Below are positions 1 through 5,111 of a stretch of DNA of 5,125 bases, piece after piece. Position 1 is the stretch's first letter, and each line of letters begins with the position of its first letter. This DNA comes from an uncultured Clostridia bacterium (GTDB taxonomy: Bacteria; Bacillota_A; Clostridia; Christensenellales; Aristaeellaceae). Below the pieces are notes generated by a model. It saw only the letters and a program-made list of their open reading frames with translations, searched no databases and was not told where the DNA came from. The stretch is taken from the NCBI GenBank assembly GCA_945871545.1, contig CAMBWJ010000166.1, positions 1 through 5,125 on the forward strand, written 5' to 3'. Made by a program: the position numbers and the translations under genes.

Positions 1-1579
1 CGGTTCCGATCGATGGCAGGTTATTTCCCCGGAATATCATGCTTCTAAGATTGTCACAGCCCTCGAAAGCAGAATCGCCGATGGAGGTTACTCCTGCGGG
101 GATTGTGATGCTGCTCAGGCTGCTGCAATCCCGGAAAGCACAACTGCCAATACTGGTCACGCCTTCCGGAATATTGATGGCGCTCAGGCTGCTGCAACCA
201 GAGAACGCATGGAACTCAATCTCGTTCACACTGTCCGGCAGCGTGATGCTGCTGAGGCTGGTGCAGTTCGCGAACATATGATCGCTAATTCTGGTCAAGT
301 TGTTCGGCAGGGTGATGCGATTGAGGCTGGTGCAGTCAGAGAACGCACATTCTTCAATCACGGTCACACTGTCCGGTATATCGATGGCGCTCAGGCTGCT
401 GCAACGTTCAAACGCAGAAGCGCCAATGCAGGTTACGCTGTCGGGAATGTTGATGGATTTCAACGCAGTGCAACCTAGAAATGCGTCATAGATTTCAGTA
501 ACCGTTGAAGGAAGATTCACCGTTTCCAGCGCATCGCAATAGTAGAAGCACGCTATTTCCACAGTTGTCAATCCTTCGGGCAGAGTGATCGACTTCAGAG
601 AATCGCAGTTTTCAAACGCGTGAGAGCCAATGTATGTAAGTCCGGCAGGGAAGCCGATGGTTGTCAACGCGCTGCAATCCTGGAAGACTCCTACACCGAT
701 GGATGTCACACCTTCGGGAATGACTACAGACTTCAGGTTGACCTTTCCGATGAATACCTCGTCGCCAATGGAGGTGATTCCCAGATCGGAGGGGATCACA
801 AGATCGGTATCACTTCCCGTCCAGGCGGTCAGCACGCCGTTCTCCACGGTGAAATCGGGGTTGATGAAGACATAGGGAATGCCATTGCTCTCGCAGTAGC
901 TATGCGCCGCGCTGCCGCGATAGACCTTGGCGGTCAGAATGGTGCAGTCTTCGAACACTTTATTGCCAAAGGTCGTAATGCTCTCCGGCAGGGTGACGGT
1001 GCGCAAACCGATGCAGCCGCAGAATGCTGAATTGTGGATCATGGTTACTCCCTCTGGAATAACAATTTCGGTCAGACTGCTGCACTCAGAGAAAGCAGCT
1101 TCGCCGATGGTGGTCACACCGTCCGGAAGTTCGATAATTTTTAAACTGGTGCAATTTCCGAAAGCAACTTCTCCGATGAAAACTACACTCTCAGGAAGTT
1201 CTATATCGCTCAAGCTGCTGCATTTTCCAAAAGCATAATTGCCGATACTGGTCACGCCTGTCGATATATTTACGCTACTAAGGTTGCTACAGTGGTAGAA
1301 AGCAGCTTCGCCGATGGTGGTTACACCCTCCCCAATCATGACATTCTCTATAGATTCATAATTGGAAAACCACGGAGAAAGATCGGGACTGTAGATGGAA
1401 TAATCCTCCATCTCCCCCTCACCCGAAATCGTCAGCGTTCCTTCGCTGTCGAGAGTCCATGTGACGTTGGAACCATCTATCCCGCAATCCCCTGATGCGA
1501 CGATAGTCGTTTCCTCTGCAACGGCGATTCCGCACAGAATGATGAAAAGGACAGCAACAGTCAGGATTATGCGCTTCAT
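1..1579 (-). CDS. BspA-like leucine-rich repeat (LRR_5) secreted protein, C-terminus cut off by window edge
   Basis: Reading the minus strand from an ATG at 1579 gives an open frame of 526 codons that runs off base 1 without a stop. Residues 1-21 form a Sec signal peptide (MKRIILTVAVLFIILCGIAVA), with a likely AVA|EE cleavage. Residues about 22-97 form the N-terminal cap often seen in clostridial BspA-like proteins (TWTLDSEGTLTISGEGEM, then SPWFSN). From residue 98, 23-residue repeats follow the pattern SSLSSITIPxGVTSIGxxAFxxC. The block 98-212 ends in a linker at 220-238 (YRGSAAHSYCESNGIPYVF). A second module starts at about 242 (DFTVENGVLTAWTGSDTDLVIP) and carries repeats from 280 to 508. 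The last unit changes to IFRGNNLPSIG, which in this family usually marks the approach to the end of the repeat domain. The start is supported by AAGGAG nine bases upstream. Family members are exported, and several are surface adhesins or binding proteins; the ligand here is unknown. Base composition is less GC-rich than thrS. Confidence 0.93.
   Translation of the reverse strand, partial: MKRIILTVAVLFIILCGIAVAEETTIVASGDCGIDGSNVTWTLDSEGTLTISGEGEMEDYSIYSPDLSPWFSNYESIENVMIGEGVTTIGEAAFYHCSNLSSVNISTGVTSIGNYAFGKCSSLSDIELPESVVFIGEVAFGNCTSLKIIELPDGVTTIGEAAFSECSSLTEIVIPEGVTMIHNSAFCGCIGLRTVTLPESITTFGNKVFEDCTILTAKVYRGSAAHSYCESNGIPYVFINPDFTVENGVLTAWTGSDTDLVIPSDLGITSIGDEVFIGKVNLKSVVIPEGVTSIGVGVFQDCSALTTIGFPAGLTYIGSHAFENCDSLKSITLPEGLTTVEIACFYYCDALETVNLPSTVTEIYDAFLGCTALKSINIPDSVTCIGASAFERCSSLSAIDIPDSVTVIEECAFSDCTSLNRITLPNNLTRISDHMFANCTSLSSITLPDSVNEIEFHAFSGCSSLSAINIPEGVTSIGSCAFRDCSSLSSITIPAGVTSIGDSAFEGCDNLRSMIFRGNNLPSIGT
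2..1288 (-). repeat. Tandem 69-base LRR coding repeats (about 17 units)
   Basis: The LRR gene is built from 69-base units, each coding 23 residues, with one interruption by the linker and second cap (residues about 220-279) and one 22-residue unit starting at residue 349. Some copies match exactly over long stretches in register. A 24-base match occurs at 1091-1114 and 1298-1321, 207 bases (three units) apart. A 23-base match occurs at 176-198 and 383-405, also 207 bases apart. A 16-base core of the latter also occurs at 113-128, one unit (69 bases) from the copy at 182-197. The spacing shows duplication or gene conversion of whole units. Confidence 0.9.
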
Positions 1580-1588
1580 AAACAGCAG

Positions 1589-1594
1589 CTCCTT
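1589..1594 (-). promoter_or_regulatory. Ribosome binding site of the LRR gene
   Basis: On the minus strand AAGGAG lies nine bases before the ATG at 1579. No other start codon in this frame between here and the signal peptide has such a site, so it fixes the start. Confidence 0.85.
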
Positions 1595-1619
1595 ATGATG
1601 TAGGATTACTTCTTATGAT

Positions 1620-1648
1620 ATTCTATCATTTGGAACTGCCTTTGTCTA
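1620..1648 (-). promoter_or_regulatory. SigA-type promoter of the LRR gene, extended -10
   Basis: On the minus strand TAGACA (1648-1643, five of six matches to TTGACA) is followed after exactly 17 bases by TAGAAT (1625-1620, five of six matches to TATAAT). The -10 is preceded by TGA, an extended -10 element. Transcription would start near 1612, giving a leader of roughly 30 bases. It lies wholly in the gap between the two secreted-protein genes, so the LRR gene need not depend on readthrough from its upstream neighbour. Confidence 0.7.
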
Positions 1649-1677
1649 TATTCCCAATCTTTTGTAATATTATTCTG

Positions 1678-2493
1678 TCACTTCACGTAATACATCCCGT
1701 CAGGCCGCACCAGCAGGTCGCCGAAGAACTCAAAGGAGGCAAGCGGAAGGCCGTCTGCATCGTAGCAGGTATAGATCGTGGTGCCTCCCGTCACGCCCAT
1801 GCTGCTGGCCTTGCCGGCGACCACGCCGCTGACGAACCAGTCGGGCGCAGCGTCCAGCTCAATCTCCTCGCCCAGACCAGCCTCGCACTCCAGCTCCGCG
1901 CGCGTCCATCGGTCGCCGCTGAAATCCGTGCCCCAGTAGCCGCAGAACACCGGCACGGAGACCGCCTGGAAGCCCTGCGGCGACATGCCCGCCTCGCCCC
2001 AGTAGCTCTTCACGCCGGGGAAGCACCTGCGCAGCGTGAGGTACAGCGCTTGGGCGCTGGGGTCGGTGTTTTCGCACCAGTCGTCGCCCGAGCCGCCCAG
2101 CAGAATCGCCGCGCCGTCGCGCACGGCATAGCTCTCCTCCGTACCCGCGTCGCAGGCCGCAGCCTGCCATGAGGGTCGCTCCTCCGGCAAACTCAGGATC
2201 AGCCCCTTCAGGTTCGCAAGCGCCTCATCCGGCAATTTGCCCAGACTGACCGCGTCCGTGCGCGAGAGCATCCAAGTAAGCTTTTCGTCGCGCGCGTCGG
2301 GCCAGTCGGTCCCGCCGGCATGGCCCTCCCAGAGCCACATTTCGCCCTCGGAGTCCACCCAGCCGACCTGCAGCGCATCGCCCCAGCCGAGCTGCTCATA
2401 GTCCGTGTACAGAAGGATTGTGCGCTGCGGCTCGGCAAGGGCCGCAGTCATCACCAGCGCCAACACAATCACCAGCATCACAAATCGTTTCAT
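1678..2493 (-). CDS. Secreted protein of unknown function, 271 aa
   Basis: I do not recognise the family. The product starts with a clear Sec signal peptide (MKRFVMLVIVLALVMTAALA, residues 1-20) ending in ALA|E. The mature part is acidic and rich in Trp and Gly. It opens with a beta-rich stretch (TILLYTDYEQLGWGDALQV, residues 25-43, then WVDSEGEMWLWEG). Six cysteines at about 114, 140, 157, 184, 203 and 243 could form three disulfides. No second membrane segment, sortase motif, LRR or lipobox is visible, so it is probably released or held at the wall by other means. ATG at 2493 is preferred to an in-frame GTG at 2502, because the ribosome site overlaps the GTG and is well placed for the ATG. 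It lies upstream of the LRR gene on the same strand, 98 bases apart, and diverges from thrS. No clear promoter or terminator is visible for it. Confidence 0.85.
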   Translation of the reverse strand: MKRFVMLVIVLALVMTAALAEPQRTILLYTDYEQLGWGDALQVGWVDSEGEMWLWEGHAGGTDWPDARDEKLTWMLSRTDAVSLGKLPDEALANLKGLILSLPEERPSWQAAACDAGTEESYAVRDGAAILLGGSGDDWCENTDPSAQALYLTLRRCFPGVKSYWGEAGMSPQGFQAVSVPVFCGYWGTDFSGDRWTRAELECEAGLGEEIELDAAPDWFVSGVVAGKASSMGVTGGTTIYTCYDADGLPLASFEFFGDLLVRPDGMYYVK

Positions 2494-2501
2494 CAAAGAC
2501 A

Positions 2502-2507
2502 CTTCCC
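2502..2507 (-). promoter_or_regulatory. Ribosome binding site that decides the start of the unknown secreted protein
   Basis: GGGAAG on the minus strand (2507-2502) is eight bases before the ATG at 2493. It overlaps the alternative in-frame GTG at 2502, so the GTG cannot use it. The match to AAGGAGG is only partial. Confidence 0.55.
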
Positions 2508-2578
2508 GTATTTTTCATCTGTTATTGAGACGTAAATCGAAGGAATTCCGTTTCCAGTATCTCCCATATTTTTCTTCT
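2504..2578. repeat. Short imperfect direct repeat in the divergent intergenic region
   Basis: The 17-base sequences at 2504-2520 and 2562-2578 differ at only two positions (TCCC[G/A]TATTTTTC[A/T]TCT). The copy nearer the secreted-protein gene contains most of that gene's ribosome site. The repeats are 58 bases apart in the AT-rich stretch between the divergent genes. They could be a local duplication or a paired regulator site; nothing in the sequence decides between these. Confidence 0.5.
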
Positions 2579-2601
2579 CCCGTTAAAAATCCATGCAAGA
2601 A

Positions 2602-2630
2602 TTGACGAAAGGGCGCGGCAGTGCTAAAAT
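2602..2630 (+). promoter_or_regulatory. SigA-type promoter of the thrS transcript, extended -10
   Basis: TTGACG (2602-2607) and TAAAAT (2625-2630) are separated by exactly 17 bases, each matching consensus at five of six positions. TGC directly before the -10 provides an extended -10 element. The predicted start, near 2637-2638, falls just before the first paired base of the T-box leader at 2641, which supports the assignment. Confidence 0.85.
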
Positions 2631-2795
2631 GATCCTCAGAGCGTCGATGGAGACCGACGCCGCACCCGCCAATCCCCAGAGAGGGCGCTGCCTGCTGCGA
2701 GGCGTCCGTTTGGCCGCGGCCGAGACCGCTCCGGAGCAGCGACGCGAAACAAGCGCCGCCGGTTTGCCCCCGTTACAGGGCCCACGAGCCAAAGT

Positions 2796-2841
2796 CAAGG
2801 TGGAACCGTGCCTCTTGAATCAACAATTCAATGCACCCTTG
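2796..2841 (+). promoter_or_regulatory. T-box antiterminator helix
   Basis: CAAGG (2796-2800) pairs with CCTTG (2837-2841), and GTGC (2808-2811) with GCAC (2833-2836). This leaves the seven-base bulge TGGAACC (2801-2807) on one side, exactly the T-box arrangement that captures the tRNA acceptor end. TGGA would pair with a tRNA ending in UCCA, so the cognate tRNA-Thr is predicted to carry U at the discriminator position. The 3' strand (2833-2841) is shared with the terminator, so only one of the two can form. Confidence 0.92.
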
Positions 2842-2869
2842 GAACACAACGTCCGGGGGTGCGTTTTTT
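2833..2869 (+). terminator. T-box regulated intrinsic terminator before thrS
   Basis: An 11-base-pair stem (2833-2843 with 2852-2862, two G-T wobbles) closes an eight-base loop and is followed by G and six T residues (2864-2869). It is the default structure when threonyl-tRNA is charged, and it uses the 3' half of the antiterminator. Confidence 0.93.
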
Positions 2870-2886
2870 CGCCCCTGAATGCAGAA

Positions 2887-2892
2887 AAGGAG
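2887..2892 (+). promoter_or_regulatory. Ribosome binding site of thrS
   Basis: AAGGAG lies eight bases before the ATG at 2901. It rules out an upstream in-frame GTG at 2808, which falls inside the T-box motif and has no ribosome site. Confidence 0.9.
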
Positions 2893-2900
2893 AGGGAAAC

Positions 2901-4667
2901 ATGAAGATCATCTACAAGGACGGAACCGTTGCAGAGTGCCCCGAGGAGGAAAAACTGCACGTCATCCGCCACACCGCAGCCCACATCATGGCCCAGGCCA
3001 TCCAGCGCCTCTATCCCGAAGCCGACTTCGGCTACGGCCCCGCAACCGACAACGGCTTCTACTATGACGTGGATCTGGGCGACAGGAAGATCTCCGACGA
3101 GGATCTGACCGCCATCGAAGCCGAGATGAAGAAGATCATCAAGGAGAACCTGCCCATCAAGCCCTTCATTCTGCCCCGTGCGGAGGCCAAGGCGCTGATG
3201 GAGGAGCGTCACGAGAAGTACAAGCTGGAGCACATCGACGATCTGCCCGAGGACGCGGAGATTTCCTTCTTCAAGCAGGGCGACTATGTGGACATGTGCA
3301 TCGGCCCGCACCTGACCTACACCAAGGCGCTGAAGGCCTTCAAGCTGACCCAGTCCTCCGGCGCATACTGGAAGGGCGACAAGAACAACAAGATGCTCAC
3401 CCGCATCAACGGCATCGCCTTCGCCACCCAGGAGGAGCTGGACGCGCATCTGAAGCTGATGGAGGAGGCCGCCCGCCGCGACCACCGCAAGATCGGCAAG
3501 GAAATGAAGCTGTTCATGATGCGCGACGAGGCCATCGGCTTCCCCTTCTTCCTGCCCAACGGCATGATCCTGAAGAACACGCTGATCGAGTACTGGCGCG
3601 AGCTGCACCGTGAAAACGGCTATGTGGAGGTCGCCACGCCCCTGATCATGAACCGCAAGCTGTGGGAGACCAGCGGCCACTGGGATCACTACAAGGACAA
3701 CATGTACTCCACCATGATCGACGACGAGATCAACTGCGTGAAGCCCATGAACTGCCCCGGCGGCGTGCTGATCTACAGCAGTGAGCCCCACTCCTACCGT
3801 GAGCTGCCGCTGCGCGTGGGCGAGCTGGGCATCGTGCACCGCCACGAGCTGCGCGGCGCGCTCCACGGCCTGTTCCGCGTGCGCTGCTTCACCCAGGACG
3901 ACGCGCACATCTTCATGCGCCCCGACCAGATCACCGATGAGATCTCCAACGTGGTGCACCTGATCAACCAGGTCTACACCAAGTTCGGCTTCAAGTACTT
4001 CATCGAGCTGTCCACCCGTCCGGAGGACTCCATGGGTTCTGACGAGGACTGGGAGGCCGCGACCAACGGCCTGAAGGGCGCGCTGGAGAAGCTGGGCCTG
4101 GACTACACCATCAACGAGGGCGACGGCGCGTTCTACGGCCCGAAGATCGACTTCCACCTGCAGGACAGCATCGGACGCACCTGGCAGTGCGGCACCATCC
4201 AGCTCGACTTCCAGATGCCGCTGAACTTCCACCTGGAGTACACCGCCGAGAACGGCCAGAAGGAGCGCCCGATCATGATCCATCGCGTGTGCTTCGGCTC
4301 CATCGAGCGCTTCATCGGCATCCTCACCGAGCACTACGCCGGCAAGTTCCCCACCTGGCTCGCTCCCGAGCAGGTGCGCGTCATGTCCGTCTCCGACAAG
4401 AGCGAGGACTATGCCCGCGAGGTCTATGACAAGCTCTTCGCCGCCGGCATCCGCGTCACCCTCGACGACCGCAGCGACAAGATCGGCTACAAGATCCGCG
4501 AGGCCCGCCAGGTCATGCGCGTGCCCTACATGCTCATCATCGGCGCCAAGGAGGTCGAGAACGGCAACGTCTCCGTGCGCGACCGCGACACCGACGAGAC
4601 CACCGTCATGACCGTCGACGAACTCATCGCCAAGCTCCAGCAGGAGATTTCCGAGCGCCGGAGCTGA
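2901..4667 (+). CDS. thrS: Threonine--tRNA ligase (ThrRS), short form lacking most of the TGS domain
   Basis: This class II synthetase charges tRNA-Thr with threonine in the cytoplasm, using ATP. The product has 588 residues, against about 640 for the E. coli and B. subtilis enzymes. The difference is N-terminal: only MKIIYKDGTV of the TGS region remains. The editing domain keeps H24xxxH28 and D131-M-C133-xxx-H137, equivalent to E. coli H73, H77, D180, C182 and H186. The catalytic core has MNCPG with C285, R314 in VHRHE (motif 2), H336 in TQDDAHIF and H461 in MIHR, so all three zinc ligands and the motif 2 arginine are present. GSIERFIGILTEHY is motif 3. The anticodon-binding domain runs from about 480 to the end. 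NCPGG replaces the more usual NCPGH, which I take as subgroup variation. The gene is preceded by its own threonine T-box and looks intact. Codon use is strongly GC-ending. Confidence 0.98.
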   Translation: MKIIYKDGTVAECPEEEKLHVIRHTAAHIMAQAIQRLYPEADFGYGPATDNGFYYDVDLGDRKISDEDLTAIEAEMKKIIKENLPIKPFILPRAEAKALMEERHEKYKLEHIDDLPEDAEISFFKQGDYVDMCIGPHLTYTKALKAFKLTQSSGAYWKGDKNNKMLTRINGIAFATQEELDAHLKLMEEAARRDHRKIGKEMKLFMMRDEAIGFPFFLPNGMILKNTLIEYWRELHRENGYVEVATPLIMNRKLWETSGHWDHYKDNMYSTMIDDEINCVKPMNCPGGVLIYSSEPHSYRELPLRVGELGIVHRHELRGALHGLFRVRCFTQDDAHIFMRPDQITDEISNVVHLINQVYTKFGFKYFIELSTRPEDSMGSDEDWEAATNGLKGALEKLGLDYTINEGDGAFYGPKIDFHLQDSIGRTWQCGTIQLDFQMPLNFHLEYTAENGQKERPIMIHRVCFGSIERFIGILTEHYAGKFPTWLAPEQVRVMSVSDKSEDYAREVYDKLFAAGIRVTLDDRSDKIGYKIREARQVMRVPYMLIIGAKEVENGNVSVRDRDTDETTVMTVDELIAKLQQEISERRS

Positions 4668-4669
4668 CA

Positions 4670-4692
4670 TTCAGGGGGCGCTGCCCCCTGAA
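4670..4692 (+). repeat. Intergenic stem-loop 1 after thrS
   Basis: A perfect ten-base-pair stem (4670-4679 with 4683-4692, arms TTCAGGGGGC and GCCCCCTGAA) closes a GCT loop, starting two bases after the thrS stop. It is very stable and could end or protect the thrS transcript. There is no T-tract after it (AACCCCTG follows), so it is not a standard intrinsic terminator. Confidence 0.85.
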
Positions 4693-4699
4693 ACCCCTG

Positions 4700-4722
4700 C
4701 TTAAGGGCATGATGCCCTTAAG
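4700..4722 (+). repeat. Intergenic stem-loop 2
   Basis: CTTAAGGGCA (4700-4709) pairs perfectly with TGCCCTTAAG (4713-4722) around a TGA loop. It is separated from stem-loop 1 by AACCCCTG-type spacer sequence and has the same G-rich-arm-first polarity and three-base loop, so the two look like members of one repeat family. No T-tract follows. Confidence 0.85.
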
Positions 4723-4733
4723 AATCCTCAATA

Positions 4734-4752
4734 TGGCGCGCAATGCGCGCCA
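4734..4752 (+). repeat. Intergenic stem-loop 3
   Basis: TGGCGCGC (4734-4741) pairs perfectly with GCGCGCCA (4745-4752) around an AAT loop. It is the third hairpin in the series with a three-base loop. The spacer before it (AATCCTCAATA) partly resembles the spacer between the first two hairpins. Confidence 0.85.
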
Positions 4753-4769
4753 AGGAACAATTATTTAAG

Positions 4770-4817
4770 CCTCCCTTGTGCAAAGGGAGGTGGCGCGTCA
4801 GCGCCGGAGGGATTGTC
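4770..4817 (+). repeat. REP/MITE-like palindromic element with two stem-loops
   Basis: CCTCCCTT (4770-4777) pairs with AAGGGAGG (4783-4790) across a five-base loop. GGCGC (4792-4796) then pairs with GCGCC (4801-4805) across GTCA. The element continues as GGAGGGATTGTC (4806-4817). That final GGAGGG could pair with the first CCTCCC instead, allowing an alternative longer-range fold. From memory, very similar sequences are dispersed in genomes of gut Clostridia, which would make this a mobile or formerly mobile small repeat; I cannot verify copy number here. No flanking direct repeat is obvious. Confidence 0.65.
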
Positions 4818-4833
4818 ACCCCCCTCCCCGTAG

Positions 4834-4855
4834 GGCGGGATGCCCACATCCCGCC
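4834..4855 (+). repeat. Intergenic stem-loop before the DUF3006-like gene
   Basis: GGCGGGATG (4834-4842) pairs perfectly with CATCCCGCC (4847-4855) around a CCCA loop. It ends nine bases before the ribosome site of the next gene, so it could influence that gene's translation or mark the 5' end of a processed transcript. It also resembles short dispersed hairpin repeats of Clostridia. No T-tract follows. Confidence 0.8.
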
Positions 4856-4877
4856 GCATAGCAAAAGGAGAACCACA

Positions 4878-5051
4878 ATGGACGAGCGATACTACATCAT
4901 CCGCCGCATCGACGGCGACTACGCCCATCTGGAGCGCACGGACGTGCATGAGGATGAGCTGCTTCTCGTCGCCCGGGCGCTGCTGCCCGATGCCGCCGAC
5001 GAGGGCACCCGGCTGAAGTGGGCCTTTTTGCAGTACGAGATCATCGACTGA
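4878..5051 (+). CDS. Small DUF3006-like protein, 57 aa
   Basis: The ATG at 4878 is preceded by AAAAGGAG (4863-4870), with AAGGAG seven bases before the start. This start is preferred to an in-frame ATG at 4743, which would translate through the hairpin repeats. The 57-residue product begins MDERYYIIRRIDGDYAHLE and continues with L-x-V-A-R-A-L-L-P-D-A-A-D-E-G-T-R-L. That pattern (short beta strand, RI-G-YA-LE, then LLP--A-EG--L) matches what I remember of DUF3006 proteins, small beta-rich proteins of unknown role found across Firmicutes. There is no signal peptide, membrane segment or cysteine, so it is probably cytoplasmic. It lies 210 bases after thrS on the same strand. No promoter is evident, so it may be read from the thrS transcript or from a promoter hidden among the hairpins. 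The family call is moderate; the coding call is stronger. Confidence 0.8.
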   Translation: MDERYYIIRRIDGDYAHLERTDVHEDELLLVARALLPDAADEGTRLKWAFLQYEIID

Positions 5052-5081
5052 AGGTATCAAACTTTCAAAAACTCCCAAGAG

Positions 5082-5111
5082 AGCGCGAGAGGGCTGCTGC
5101 CCGCTCGTGTT
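5082..5111 (+). terminator. Possible terminator after the DUF3006-like gene
   Basis: CGAGAGGGC (5086-5094) can pair with GCCCGCTCG (5099-5107), with one A-G mismatch and a TGCT loop. Outer wobble pairs may extend it to 5082-5111. It lies 30 bases after the stop codon, but only a short TGTTTC follows, so the terminator call is weak. Nothing else is recognisable in 5052-5125. Confidence 0.35.

Larger units (their letters stand above)
2638..2870 (+). promoter_or_regulatory. T-box riboswitch leader, threonine specific
   Basis: The leader senses uncharged tRNA and controls thrS by transcription antitermination. Stem I closes with GCGTCG (2641-2646) paired to CGACGC (2740-2745). GGAG (2649-2652) pairs with CTCC (2729-2732), and GCCGC (2659-2663) with GCGGC (2716-2720), leaving a specifier loop whose 3' strand contains ACC at 2725-2727, a threonine codon followed by a purine. 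The distal part holds the AGAGAG motif (2678-2683) and a helix 2683-2688/2702-2707. A stem III can form at 2761-2790. The T-box motif AAGGTGGAACCGTGC occupies 2797-2811 and is followed by a terminator. Only 15 bases separate stem I and stem III, so stem II and the stem IIA/B pseudoknot appear absent. The helices were paired by eye; the T-box call is secure, the exact stem I fold less so. Confidence 0.95.

Noticed and set aside
39..1495. Several plus-strand open frames of 60 to 140 codons across the LRR region
   Set aside because: They are repetitive (repeated MLLRL, VTPSG and similar) because they are read antisense through the 69-base repeats of the real minus-strand gene.
1642..1670. A plus-strand promoter-like pair TTGTCT, 17 bases, TAATAT
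   Set aside because: The -10 match is only four of six, and it would drive antisense RNA into the secreted-protein gene. It overlaps the better minus-strand promoter in AT-rich sequence and is probably chance.
1615..2172. A 185-codon plus-strand frame opposite the unknown secreted protein
   Set aside because: Its composition is rich in Ala, Arg and His, with no ribosome site and no domain. The minus-strand frame has a signal peptide, a ribosome site and a sensible composition.
2593..2904. Plus-strand frame of 103 codons covering the thrS leader
   Set aside because: The sequence is fully accounted for by the promoter, T-box helices, antiterminator and terminator.
2820..4670. A 616-codon open frame antisense to thrS
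   Set aside because: It mirrors thrS codon by codon. GC-ending codons in thrS keep the opposite frame free of stops and give an artificial composition rich in Val, Leu, Asp, Gly and Ala. It has no recognisable domain, and thrS is certain.
4670..4752. CRISPR array or standard intrinsic terminators after thrS
   Set aside because: The hairpins differ in sequence and have no regular unique spacers, so this is not CRISPR. None is followed by a T-tract, so a standard terminator call is not supported.
4743..4877. A longer start for the small gene, at ATG 4743
   Set aside because: The extra 45 residues would be coded by the palindromic repeats, and there is no suitably placed ribosome site, whereas 4878 has an excellent one.
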